DNA from: Ichthyophis bannanicus
Lineage: Eukaryota; Chordata; Amphibia; Gymnophiona; Ichthyophiidae
Assembly (NCBI GenBank): GCA_033557465.1
Contig: CM066033.1
Coordinates: 586,798,438-586,862,437 of the forward strand
DNA length: 64,000 nucleotides
Reading direction: 5' to 3'
The position numbers were made by a program, and so were the translations under genes. Positions 1-12,149 of the stretch are shown piece after piece; position 1 is the first letter of the stretch, and each line of letters opens with the position of its first letter. The notes under the pieces are model-generated. The model had not been told where the DNA came from and did not search any database. It saw only the letters and a list, made by a program, of their open reading frames with translations.

Positions 1-328
1 GTTTGCACTTACCTCTTTGGGGTAGGAAGCTTGCCAGTTGAAGTACCTGGCCAGCCATTCCAAAGCCCAGCACAATATGCCCATGTCCCTCCTCTGGCCA
101 GGCAATAGGCAGAGTTGGTTCTTCAACCCTAGCATTAACCTGGCTAAGTGAAGCGTGTTCTGCAGCCAAAATTGGGCTTGCAGGCTTGTCTTTGTCACCA
201 TAAAGGCCTGAGTATACATCTATTTTATAAAGAGTGAGCCCAACTACACACACTTTATAAAATACCAGTGCACATCTAGCCGACCCCTTTTTTTGGCACA
301 CCCATACATTTGGCAACCTATATAAAAT
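1..328. other. Unassigned left flank
   Basis: No open frame or repeat family is recognised here. The sequence is AT-rich towards its right end and abuts the outer tip of the foldback element that starts near 329. Confidence 0.4.
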
Positions 329-565
329 CAAAAATATGCAATAAACTCTGTATGGCAACCAGAAAGTAAATTTAGTCAAATTCTAGACTGATAGTATTTG
401 TATTATATTAACTTAAATTTTCTTTTCGGGTGGCCGCGTGGTCTCAGTATCATCGGGCTATCGTCAATGGACTGACTTGTCACCCAAGCCGTAACATCAA
501 GGACCACCACAATGCAGCCACCATATTTTTGAACCAATATTGAACTATAAAAAATGCTCCATTGT

Positions 566-1982
<1,417 letters not shown>

Positions 1983-2538
1983 TGCTCCATTGTAAACACC
2001 TTTCTCAATATTGAGCAATAAACAAAATGCTTAGCTTTAAATGTCTTTGTCTTTTTCAATGCTTAGCTTGAAGTGTCGTTCCCAACGCTGTCAGGCACTG
2101 CTTAGCAGTTCAGCAATTTTTTGCGAATAGAACGCCAGCGTGTATAAGAGAGCTTAGCTATCTCCCCTGATGAAGCCACGACTGGTGAAACGCTTAGTGC
2201 CTGACAGCATTGGGAACGACACTTCAAGCTAAGCATTGAAAAAGACAAAGACATTTAAAGCTAAGCATTTTGTTTATTGCTCAATATTGAGAAAGGTGTT
2301 TACAATGGAGCATTTTTTATAGTTCAATATTGGTTCAAAAATACGGTGGCTGCATTGTGGTGGTCCTTGATGTTACGGCTTGGGTGACAAGTCAGTCCAT
2401 TGACGATAGCCCGATGATACTGAGACCACGCGGCCACCCGAAAAGAAAATTTAAGTTAATATAATACAAATACTATCAGTCTAGAATTTGACTAAATTTA
2501 CTTTCTGGTTGCCATACAGAGTTTATTGCATATTTTTG

Positions 2539-3054
2539 GTTTAAAGCACTCTGTGACACAAAGACCGACTTAGTGAGTTGTGTTCCAAACCTATATAAAA
2601 TTACTTTCTATGAGGGTAATTTTGTAACAAATTGCCAGTGTGTGATGACCACATAGGTGCCTATTTTTATCCTATTTTATATGTGACTTTAGAAAACATA
2701 ACAAATCCAACCTAAATAGCAGCTAGATTGAAGCCACTGGCATTTACGTTTGCTCAGGAATAGGTGTAAATCTTAGCAGGTGGAGTTTATGAGTATTTTA
2801 TAAAATCTGTGCATAGATGACACTTCACTTGTGCTCTGTCCAAGCCCTTACCACATGCAAGTACAAGCCTCCTTGCACCATGTATTCTTATAAATATGAG
2901 GTCATTTTATAAGAGTTCTTTTAAGTACGAAGTAGACAATTCTGTTCTAACTAGAGAAATCTTTTAGCCGTTTACAACTCTCTCTCCAATCCATCACTTG
3001 ACGCATTTGGGCTGCCAAATAATAACCTTTAAGAACAGGAATCCCCAATTATCC
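2539..3054. other. Unassigned AT-rich interval
   Basis: No coding frame or recognised repeat was seen. Confidence 0.3.
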
Positions 3055-3171
3055 TTGTTCTCCAGGAACAAGCAGGAAGTCAGTCCTCACATATGGATGA
3101 CGTCAGCGCCGATGGAGCCCCACGGAAGCATCTCCCCAGCTTTCAAAGAAAGCCTTTGGGAGATGCCACCA

Positions 3172-3312
3172 TTTATTTATTTAGCTGCATTTATATCCCG
3201 CTTTTCACTGGGTCAAAGCGGTTTAATAGAAAGGGGGGTACAATAATCAGCTCAACAGAGAAGGGGGGGGCTGACACCAGGGGGGCCAACATTGATGATC
3301 TAAACAGAAAGT
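3172..3312 (-). repeat. L2-type LINE/SINE 3' tail fragment
   Basis: The ATTTATTTATTTA start followed by a short stem (ATATCCCGCTT ... AAGCGGTTTA) is the reverse complement of the 3' end of the L2-like LINE seen at 44.9 kb. It is a 5'-truncated insertion inside the DIRS-like piece. Confidence 0.6.
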
Positions 3313-3644
3313 AACAGTACTAGACTTTTGACGCGAGTCACCATGCATGTATGGTCCCCTTCCCGCCCAAGGGTGCCATCTTATCCAGTCTCCCTTTTTC
3401 CGTGGAGCCCTCAGACGTTCATCTTCTTACCCTGGAAAAAAGGTTGATTTGCTTGTGAATTAAAGTGCATTTATTTCTCCGGTTTGCACAGGTCCCTTTC
3501 CCGCCTCCGAGCCACTTAGCCTCGACTTCGAGGTTTGGAACCATTTTAGTTTTAGGGTTTTTTTCTCCAGTGCGGTTTCGCACCTTTTCTAACCGCTGGC
3601 TGCATTGAGGGTCTTTGACCTCGCTAAGGGTCCTTTTTGCCCCA

Positions 3645-3830
3645 ATGGCCAGTGTGTTCAAAAAGTGTGATTGGTGCTCGAAGACCATATCACTTACTGA
3701 TGCACGCAAATGTTACCTCCTCTGTTTAGGTGCCAACCATTACCCAGAGATGTGCTCCCTGTGCAAAAAGATGTTCGCTAATGCCATCCAGAGTCACCAG
3801 CAGAAGCAGGATGACATCTTCCACAGGTAA
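3645..3830 (+). pseudogene. DIRS-like gag fragment with cysteine cluster
   Basis: About 61 residues are open from an ATG at 3645. The Cys/His pattern is C-x2-C, then C-x2-C with a following H, then C-x2-C (CDWC, CYLLC...H...CSLC). This resembles the short zinc-binding N-terminal segment of DIRS-type ORF1 proteins. The frame stops at 3830, in a context (ACAG|GTAAGAT) that also looks like a 5' splice site. The rest of the element is missing, so no function is expected. Confidence 0.45.
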
Positions 3831-3845
3831 GATTCAGCCCCATTA

Positions 3846-5215
3846 TCCCCTTGTGAGAGCTTGTGTGCATCAGTGATGCTGAGGGATAAGCTATCGGTAG
3901 TGGCAGGGTTTCCCAAGATGGACAGGTCTCAGCTGAAGTGCCAGACCAAGACAAACCACCCATCTGGGAAGCAGCAGAATGGGACAGTGTTGGCAGCAGA
4001 GGAACACATTTCTGTGACAACGGCAACAACACTAAACTTAAACTGCACAGAGGAAAGGCCTGGCAATCTACTTCTGTATCTTGCCATGAAAACCCAATGG
4101 ATAGTAACAACAAAACAAATTGCACTGTAGTGCTGGAAGATGAGACCCCCAGGTCGGAACGCACTCAACTAGCTACTGGAGAGGAGCTGAAGACTTTTCA
4201 GAGTAAAACCAGCATTTATGATGTGGTTGGATCAAAACTCTCGGGACATCTGACTGCTGATGTGGCTGCGCGTGAAATGAGAGTCAGAAGCTGCAAAGAT
4301 GTCTTATATATTGGGACATGGAACATACGAAGCATGAACCAAGGGAAATTGGAGGTGGTCAAGAATGAAATGGAACGTGCTCAACTTGATTTGTTAGGTG
4401 TCAGCGAACTAAAATGGACTGGCATCGGGCACTTTTCATCAGATGATCACATGGTCTACTATGCCCTCACTTGGTTTGCAGCTTATTGTGCTGTGAGGGC
4501 TTGTGTGCATCAGTGATGCTGAGTGCTAAGCTATCGGTAGTTTAACTATTTGCAGGGTCTCAAAAGATGGATAGGTCTCAGCTGAGCTGCCAGACCAAGA
4601 CCCTAACTTGGTTTGCAGCTTGTCCCACTGTGAGGGCTTGTGTGCATCAGTGATGCTAAGGGCTAAACTATTGGTAGTTTAACTACTGGCAGGGTCTCCA
4701 AGATGGACAGGTTTCAGTTGAGGTGCCAGACCAAGACAAACCACCCATCTGGGCAGCAGCAGAATGGAACACTGTTAGTGGCGGAGGATCACATTTCTTT
4801 GACAATACCAACAACACTAAACAGAAACTGACTGAATGAAATGGAACGTGTTCAACTTGATCTGTTAGATGTCAGCAAACTGAAATGAACTGGCATCGGG
4901 CACTTTGCATCAGATGATCACATGGTCTACTATGCTGGAAATGAAAGACAAAGAAGAAATGGTGTTGCATTTATAATAAAGAAGAAGCTTGCAAGAACTG
5001 TAATGAAATACAATGCAGTCAGAGAAACGCTTAATCTCTATTCGTCTACGAGGAATGCCTATCAACAAACTATAATTCAAGTATACTGTATGCCCCAACA
5101 ACAGCTTCAGAAGATGCTGAAACTGAAGAGTTCTATGAACACGTACAAGCTGAAATTGACAGAATATGCAAACAGGATATCCTGATAGTTATGGGTGACA
5201 GGAATGCAAAGAAGT
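3846..5215 (+). mobile_element. RTE/BovB-type LINE, 5' region, rearranged
   Basis: Two translated stretches match the N-terminal endonuclease (APE) domain of RTE/BovB ORF2. About 4299-4478 contains GTWNIRSMNQGKLEVVK and ELKWTG. About 4836-5185 repeats that start with more decay and runs on through RRNGVAFIIKKK. An upstream non-coding segment that includes the phrase TGTGTGCATCAGTGATGCT occurs three times (about 3860, 4500 and 4640), so the 5' end has been partly duplicated. The element stops near 5215 at a GDRNAK-like endonuclease motif. No reverse transcriptase is present. Stops and frameshifts make it dead. Confidence 0.8.
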
Positions 5216-5223
5216 TTGTTTCT

Positions 5224-5295
5224 CCTTCACAAAGGCTCCATCAGGGGCCTCTCACAGATGATGGTCTCAGGACCCTGATGGAGCCTTTGTGAAGG
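5224..5295. repeat. Perfect 23-bp hairpin
   Basis: Bases 5224-5246 are the exact reverse complement of 5273-5295, with a 26-base spacer. It lies immediately downstream of the RTE truncation point. It is too clean to be old. Confidence 0.85.
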
Positions 5296-6079
5296 AAAAA
5301 CAAAGATCTTTGTTGGGTGTAAAGAATTGTATCAAATCTGGGCAGGCGATGATGGTTGGATTTGCAGGAGTCTAGAAGTGAACCTTTGCAGATAAATATT
5401 TGTGTACTCTTTTGGATTGTGATAAAGTTTATTAACTAATAGAGCCATTTGGCTTTGTTTTGCAGAAGTGTTGGAGGCCACTATACTTGTGTATAAAAAA
5501 GAAATAAGAAAAAAGGATAAAAGCATGTTAGTGGTGTTGTTTGAACATTAATTGAGAATATATTAAAATTTATTGAACATATTGGAAAAGTACTTTTTAA
5601 AATATTGATAGATATTTTTTGTTTATTTGATACAATGACGTTATTGGACCCGTGATGTTACACCTTGGAGATCCCCTATGGTGATGAATTTCGCCATATG
5701 GTGGGACTGAAGAGTAAAACCTGAGGTCATTTTCTCCCTTTTAGAAATTTGAGTTTTTGGAGCTATTAGAGGAGTGTGTTAGTTAGTCATTTTTTGATAA
5801 TTGTGTTTATGTTTTATGGGAAGGTTTTAGGTAGGTTCACGGGATTTTTTGGGGGGTAGGAATATTCATTTGTTTTCCCTTGTTGCAGTAGCTTGTGGTA
5901 ATTGATGCACAAAACTAACCCATTTTGGAAAAATTGCCCCTGAAAAGAATCAGAATGGAGCTGTTAGATCTCATGTAAAAGAGTCTAGCTGCTTTTTGAT
6001 TTACAGGAAAGCTCAGAAAAAGTAGGGACTCTGGTAGGGAGGGGGTTGTTTTTCTAAATTTTTTAAAGAGGTACCAAAG
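5296..6079. other. Unassigned AT-rich interval
   Basis: No gene or recognised repeat is supported. Confidence 0.3.
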
Positions 6080-6900
6080 CTCCTTCAACTGAAGTATGGC
6101 CAGGAAACAACATATCACCAAAGCTGTTGTCCCCATTACAGCTTCTACCTTCATCCAGATGGATGGTCTGATCCCAGGCAAGGGACTGGTTAAATGTGCA
6201 AGAGTCCTGCAGATTGAATCCTTCATGAAACAAGTGGAGAATGGAGGAAGGAGGTGGTGAGGTTGAGAAGCATTTGGGATACTGAGAGCTACATTCATGA
6301 AATTCATCTTGAGGCCTCAAAGAGGGGAAGATGATATGGTACTGAAAGAAGACAGCTGGACATGGCCTGAAAATCAACACCCTGACTCCACTTTTCCTTG
6401 AATTGAAGAACTGGTATCCAGCCCTGGAAGTGGAGGAGGTGAGAACATCCCAGAATGTGAAGGGTGTTAGTGATTAGAGACTCCCTTCTGTGGGGTACAG
6501 ACATGATGTCTAGCAAGGTGTGCTGTCTGCCAAAGGCCACAATCTCAGACATCATAGAGGTTTTGCCTAGACTCATCAAGCCTACTGACTATTGTCTGAT
6601 GATGCTCATCCATGTTGGCACAAATGATACTGCTAGGTATCCCTTCAAGCTTATAGAGTGACTTCATGGCTTTGGGAGAGAGGATGAAGCAAATAGGTGC
6701 ATATCTGGTCTTCTACTCAGACTTCCCTGTTGAGATTAAAGGCCAAGGCAGAGAAGTTTGCATTTTGATTGAATGAATGATGTGTGGCTGCATGGATGAC
6801 TGCATGGGTGCATGAAAGTGTGTCAGCATCTTGGACTATGGGTTGTTGAGCAGGGATGACATCCATCTATCAAAGAAGGGACAAAGGGCCCAATAGAGTT
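6080..6900 (+). pseudogene. CR1-type LINE ORF1 fragment (SGNH/esterase domain)
   Basis: Translations around 6450-6660 give an esterase-like block: VIRDSLLWG, a spaced CLPKATI..., then LIHVGTNDTAR. Further on (about 6850-6890) comes DDIHLSKKGQ. These are the GDS-like, VGTND and DGxHLS blocks of the SGNH-hydrolase domain found in CR1-clade ORF1 proteins. The same DGIHLSKKGQ block occurs just upstream of ORF2 in the CR1 copy at 52.4 kb, which confirms the assignment. The upstream part (6080-6450) is poorly preserved ORF1. Several stops are present. In the family, ORF1 binds RNA and the esterase is thought to help retroposition. Confidence 0.7.
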
Positions 6901-7014
6901 GGGCAGGCTATGCGTCCCTATGGCACATAGCCCTGCCTGCCGACCCTTAACCTCAGATATTCAATGCCGGGGTCCCAGCATTGAAAATCCAGAGATCACC
7001 ACAGACACTACAAA

Positions 7015-7235
7015 AACGAGAATGGTCAAATGTGTGGCAGTTAAGATTTAATGCTAAGATGTGCAGAGTGATGCACATGGGATACAGAAATCTAAAGGAG
7101 CTGTATGCAGTAGGGGGTGTGAGGCTCGTGTATATGGACTAGGAGAGGGACATCAGGGCAATGGTGACTAAGGATCTCAATAGCAAAGCAATGCGACAAG
7201 GTGGTAGCCAAAGTCAGATGGATACTAGGCTGAAT
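7015..7235 (+). pseudogene. CR1/L3-like reverse transcriptase fragment
   Basis: Translation gives W-x3-WQLRFNAKMCRVMHMGY, the conserved block after the RT active site in CR1/L3-type LINEs (compare WQIKFNADKHKVMHL near 58.2 kb). It is short and decayed. Confidence 0.55.
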
Positions 7236-7239
7236 ACAG

Positions 7240-7530
7240 AGACGCATGGAGGCACATTCTAATATGTGCACCCAGGCTCCTGTGCACCTGATCGGAATCA
7301 GGACGCACAGAGGTAGCCTAGATGTACCCTGTGAGATAAGAATTGGGTCTAGTGTCTGTACATGCAGGCCAGGACCTGATTCCGATTGGCCTGCATGTAC
7401 AGACCCATGCCCAGCTAGCTCAGTCAGGCTCCTGAATGGAGCTGCAGTGCCATGGCATCCCGTTGCCATGGCACTGTGCCGCGATACCCAGCAGCTGCCA
7501 AACTTTCCTTTCCCCGCAGCCTGACCCCCG
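7240..7530 (+). repeat. Dispersed repeat with internal palindrome, copy 1
   Basis: The segment contains an internal inverted repeat (GTACATGCAGGCCA ... TGGCCTGCATGTAC, about 7360-7403). Its sequence recurs in reverse complement at about 13,040-13,290. Both contain GCTCCATTCAGGAGCC-like and GGGATGCCATGGCA-like segments. No coding potential is evident; it is probably a non-autonomous element. Confidence 0.6.
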
Positions 7531-7999
7531 ATCTGCCTTCCATGGCCAGGGCTGGGTTATGGGGAACCCCCTTTACCCCCTCACCTCACTGGCACTGCCC
7601 GGGCCTCCCATCCCCTGTCCAGTCTGCCGACCCGGATGCACAGAGCTGACTTCAAAATTGGCTCTGAACGTCCTGGGTTGCAAACCGCCCATGCTCTGCC
7701 CTCGCTCCACTTCCGAAACACCCCTCCTGCCCCTGACTAGGCCTCCCTGTACAAATTCCTTGTTCATACAGGGAGGCTTCTGCCGGGGACGGAAGGGGGT
7801 AAATAGCAGGGATGAACATCACAAAGGGACATCAATCCCCGCTATTCGCGTTACAGAATAGACCCCATAGCCAGCAGGAAGTGTTATGAAAAATTTTGAA
7901 AGGGCTTTCTCCATTCTTAAACATCTGTTTAAACATGGAGAATCTCTTTCCAAATCACTCCTTCAATTTTAAACATGCAAAAAAGGATATATATATATA

Positions 8000-8065
8000 T
8001 ATAATAGAAAAATGGCAGCAGATGAGGACCATATGGCCTATGCAGTCTGCCCATCCATATAAATT
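8000..8065 (-). repeat. CR1 3' tail fragment
   Basis: The phrase ATGGCAGCAGATGAGGACCA, followed by CAGTCTGCCCATCCATAT, matches the antisense 3' UTR end of the CR1 copy at 49.5 kb. A short (TA)n run at 7989-8003 abuts it. Confidence 0.5.
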
Positions 8066-8846
8066 GCTAATAGTAATAATAATGCTTTATTGCAGGCCTA
8101 TTAAGTTATAAGTAGCACAATGTTTTTTTCTTTGTAACACAGGACTTCAAATAATCCCTTTGCTGCTGACTCGAGCTTCTAAAAGCACTAAACTTTTTAT
8201 AAGCAAAATAGCATGACAAGCAAGAAGAAAACTACTTAACATTTTTGCTAGAATAACAACATGAGAAACACACTGTCATGTTTGCAAGATAAATGGCATT
8301 AAAATGACTGTTGGCAGCGCAAGAAAAATAAGGTTTCTGTAGGTAAGTTAGCATCTGTCAGCCTTGCTGAAACTTCTTATCCATCCATGCAATGGTGCAT
8401 GAAGACAGCATTCCCTTGACTCTTCACTGGTAGATCGCCCTAGAGTAAAGGAGCAGGGGTCGGTGAGAGGAAGAGTAAGTGGAATGTATTAGAAATATGT
8501 CTTAAAGCAGAATTTATAAAGAAATACAGGCGTCTTCTCCACCTCAAACAAAGCTCTAATTAATTTTATGCTGGGGTAAAGGTGATTTGCAAATACTGGT
8601 GGGTTTTTATTCCATTTCGAAATTATCATAGTCATTTGTGCCCTGAGCTCTTAAAATGAAGCTATAGCATCCAGATCTCTTCATCATGTCCAATTATCGG
8701 AACCGACATTCAAAAGCACGTACCTAGTTTGAGCAATTGTTAACCAGATAAGTGCCGCTCAGAGTGCCTCCGAATATTCTGTCCGACCATCTTGGCACTA
8801 TCCGAATAATGTTGGGGCAGTCTGGGTGCAGAGCAAGAGCAGAGCT

Positions 8847-9073
8847 GCATACTTTCAACCAATGAAATTCCACACATAAATGGCCATTTACACACATCCA
8901 TCACTAGCGTACCTAAGCCTTCCACATGTGAGCACACATAGAAATCTGGCCTCCTTTACAGAATAGATTTTCATGCAAGCTTACACATGGAAGACTATGT
9001 AGTCTAGTGATGGATGTGTGTAAATGACCGTTTATGTGTGGAATTTAGTCAGTTGCTATTCCAAAAGTATGCA
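8847..9073. repeat. Palindromic MITE-like element
   Basis: The left arm (about 8847-8935) and right arm (about 8985-9073) are reverse complements with mismatches, for example TCCACACATAAATGGCCATT against the complementary stretch near 9027-9046. No coding capacity is evident. The outer tips read GCATACTTT/AAAGTATGC. Confidence 0.6.
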
Positions 9074-9234
9074 TGTCGAGGTGACAGCACGCAGTTTTGG
9101 AGAGGGTAAACACAGGGGTGGAGCGTAAGAAGAGTGCAAATTTATATGCAGGAGTTATAGAAAACTATAACTTACGCATGTTTCCTACAGATCTAGCTGC
9201 GGGCAATTGCTCCAAGTCTAGGTATGGTGTAAGT

Positions 9235-9428
9235 CAGTGGTTCTCAACCCAGTCCTCTGGGATCCCCAGCCTAGTCAGGTTTTCAGGATATCCACTTTGA
9301 ATATGCATGAGATACATCTGCATACAATGGAAACAGTGCATGCAGATCTATCTCATGCATATTAATTGGGGATATCCTGAAAACTTGATTGGCCTGGGGG
9401 TCCTAGAGGACTGGGTTGAGAACCATTG
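9235..9428. mobile_element. hAT-type MITE (CAGTGGTTCTCAACC family)
   Basis: The 194-bp near-palindrome begins CAGTGGTTCTCAACC and ends GGTTGAGAACCATTG. It is flanked by 8-bp duplications GTGTAAGT (9227-9234) and GTATAAGT (9429-9436) that differ at one base. An 8-bp TSD with CAG...CTG-like tips is the hAT signature. It has no transposase. Related MITEs occur at 26.3, 49.0 and 49.4/52.5 kb. Confidence 0.88.
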
Positions 9429-9904
9429 GTATAAGTGGTAGTGCCTAGATTTGGTGCACATATCTTCCCACTTACACTCCTATTCTATAAAGTAATATAC
9501 ACATGTCCTTTCCTTTATAGAATAAGTACCAAATATGTGTGTGAGTACGTGCATTGTACCAAGCTATTCTTACAAAATGACCCTCTTTATGGTGATTTTC
9601 AGCACTGCTATATGGATAGCTAGCTGGATAGCTTAGGGCAGCAAAAAGCTGTCCTAAATGACTGGCTAGCAAAATGTCTAGCATCACTGACGTCTGCCGC
9701 TATATGGATAGTGCTGGCCCTGATTGCAATGAGCAAATATTCAGTGCCTGCCACTATATGGATATCAGTATTGAATATCCAGTTTTTATTTAGCTGTGAC
9801 AGCTGGCGTGTAAAAAAACTCTGCCACATCTAAATACTGACCCAATTGTGTTCTGTTCACAGTTGATAATTCCGGGTTTAATTGCCTATTGTGTAAGATA
9901 TATA

Positions 9905-10150
9905 GTTAAATAACCACCCGCCTTGGAGGAGTAGTCTAGCAGTTTCAGCAACAGCCTAATACCCAGAAGATTAAGGGTTCAGTTCCTACTGGCACTCCTT
10001 GGGCAAGTCATTTTACCCTCCATTGCCTCAGAAGAAAAGGCCTAGCAATATACTTCCGTCATACCTTGCAAAGAATGCCCATGGGCTGCTGGGTTGCCAT
10101 GAGTCAGCTGCCTCAGGTTTTTCAGTGACGTGATGGCACAAAAAAAAAGC
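9905..10150 (+). mobile_element. tRNA-headed SINE
   Basis: An A-box-like TAGTCTAGCAG near 9932 and a B-box-like GGTTCAGTTCC near 9975 are spaced as in a tRNA promoter (about 44 bases). The body contains CTTGGGCAAGTCA, a phrase shared with MIR/CORE-type SINEs. The 3' end near 10,090-10,150 (CCATGAGTCAGCTG... then an A-run) resembles RTE-type tails. It is presumably mobilised by a LINE. Confidence 0.65.
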
Positions 10151-11115
10151 ACCATCAGCATCCACTGCACTGCACATGAACACCTACACACACACACAGG
10201 CAACAGGGAACCACACAGAGACGCAAAGGCTGGAGGGAACGCTGGGGCACACATAAATAGGCAGCAGGAACTGGGCAGAAGGAAGACAGATGCTCCGAGG
10301 GCCAGGAAGTATGTCGCTGGAGGTTTAGGATTAGCACAGCTGGGGGATGAGGGTGTGGGAATCTAAGGGAATCTTCGGAAAGGAGGATGTTGATAGGCTT
10401 GAGAAAGACGCAGAAAAACAAATAGTATCTCAAAAGACACCTATGTGGACACAGACAACAGTCAAGCCATTAATTCGCAAGCCAAGCTGCTGCTCCGGTC
10501 ACTGCTGCCACAAGCAGTCCCAAAAGACAGCAAAGCCCCGTCCTTATTCGTGATTTATGGCACTGTAGCGTGGCACATTTAAAGAATCTGCACTGCTTGT
10601 CTCTGGCCTATGCAAATATGTCATGGACCTGCAGGCACACATACAACCCAGGCCCACCCAGAAACACCCCTGAAATGCCCTTAAATGTGTAGAGATCGAG
10701 GTGCAGCCTTTCTAAAATGGCATTTTAGACATGGGCTTGGTTTCCACATCTGCATGTCAAAATGAATAGAACTCCTCAAATAACCCCCATAGACTGAAAA
10801 TATTTAATTCATTTTAATATGAGATTATTCATGTGAATATTGAAAGGTCTGGATAACCAAAGCAAACCAGAATCATCTGTGGCTTCACTTTGGTAAATTT
10901 GATCAAGTTGACGTTAAAATTAGCTACATCTGAATAATTTGCAACCCCATTCAAATCATATAGCAATAATTCAGCTCTTTAGGGATGAGAGTTTGATTTG
11001 TCATTTCAAATTCAGCTCTTTCCTTTTAGGTAGAGAAATACATAAAACTTTTTCTGGAAACAAGCAAATAGAGAAAAGTCCTCCTAAGAACTCCTAAAAA
11101 GAAATCAAGGAGTAA
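10151..11115. other. Unassigned interval
   Basis: No recognised gene. It contains a short (CA)n run near 10,185 and low-complexity AT-rich sequence. Confidence 0.3.
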
Positions 11116-11487
11116 TTTCTGTTATGGACTAATAATCTTTTGGTAATTGTTAGAACTATAAATGGAATGTATTTTGTGATTCTCCCTAGCCTGGATAATA
11201 GGGGCTATGTTAGAAGCATCCCCACGACCAAACAGCAGCATCTACATGAACAGATTTGGTACACGAGTGTAAAGGCCATTTTAGAGCCAGGGCTTTTTAA
11301 AAGTGGAGATGCTTGCTTTTTTGAATTTCCCAATTGTACGATGAGGGTGAGGAAAGGGAGTAGTTTGGATAGGCCTGCAATACGTATAGACATGGATTCC
11401 CTATTTTACAAGGGATATCTAGGCTTGTTTAAAAAAATTTTAGATGTCAACATTTACAACTGTCTTGAGGCACAAATAAGTACCTAG
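11116..11487 (+). CDS. Unrecognised open frame of about 123 codons
   Basis: The frame is open from just after a stop at 11113-11115 to a stop ending at 11487. The first ATG is at 11167 (MYFVILPSLDNRGYV), giving about 106 residues. The composition is protein-like (hydrophobic, aromatic and basic residues well mixed, cysteines in FPNC and YNCLEAQ) rather than repeat-like. I do not recognise the family. It could be a remnant of a retroelement or viral protein, or a chance frame. No splice sites or neighbouring exons were identified. Confidence 0.25.
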   Translation, partial: FLLWTNNLLVIVRTINGMYFVILPSLDNRGYVRSIPTTKQQHLHEQIWYTSVKAILEPGLFKSGDACFFEFPNCTMRVRKGSSLDRPAIRIDMDSLFYKGYLGLFKKILDVNIYNCLEAQIST

Positions 11488-12149
11488 GGAAGGGACAGAT
11501 GTCAATGAAGAGGTCTGGTTTTGTTCCCCCCCCCCCAATCATCTCCCCTGATCTCAATCCCTCCCAATGACCAGCTAAACATTTGGTCCTCTCCCAGATC
11601 CTGCCCCCCCCCCAAACAGGTGATACACCTAATGCATTTGATTCCCCTATGCCCAAAGGCATCCAATCCCCCCTAAACAAACCTCCCAGCACAAAGACCC
11701 TCCCCACCTGAGACCCCTGGTTACAACAAACTCCCCAGGTCCCCTCCCCCCCCCCAGCAGACTCTCTCTCCACCCCGATCCCTATCCCCTCTCTGACTGG
11801 GAGTCACTAGTGTTTAGTGAGAGCAGGAGCGATACCCTTTCATTCCTGCTCTTACGGTTCCAAACTGATACTGATGAACCCTAGCAGCAATCTCAAGATG
11901 ATTAGGGAGGGAATGAGATCGGGTGGTAATTAGAGGGGATCGGAGAGATCGAGGGTGATTAGGATAATGGTGCGGCTGACTCGGAGCATGCATGCACCAT
12001 GGGAGCAGTAATTTAAAAAGCTGCTTCCATGCATATGTATATGGGATCGGGGGCTATTTGTATGTTTTCCCTGCACATGCGGTTCTTTTTTAAATTGCTG
12101 CCCCTGCTGGATAAGGGGAAAAAAACAGGTTGCAGTCCTACACCTATTT
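11488..12149. other. Unassigned interval with C-runs
   Basis: It contains several poly(C) runs (about 11,528, 11,605 and 11,745) and no supported gene. Confidence 0.3.

Larger units (their letters stand above)
3055..3832 (+). mobile_element. DIRS-like retrotransposon, 5' fragment
   Basis: The leader-like stretch near 3055-3160 resembles the conserved terminal region of amphibian DIRS-type elements, from memory of the family. It is followed by a gag-like zinc-binding frame. The piece is interrupted by an L2-type tail at about 3172-3312 and stops at about 3832, where RTE-like sequence begins. No tyrosine recombinase or reverse transcriptase part is present. Confidence 0.5.

Noticed and set aside
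3826..3836. Splice donor marking a host exon at 3,645-3,830
   Set aside because: The frame resembles a DIRS gag fragment and the next bases switch to an RTE LINE. No partner exon is visible.
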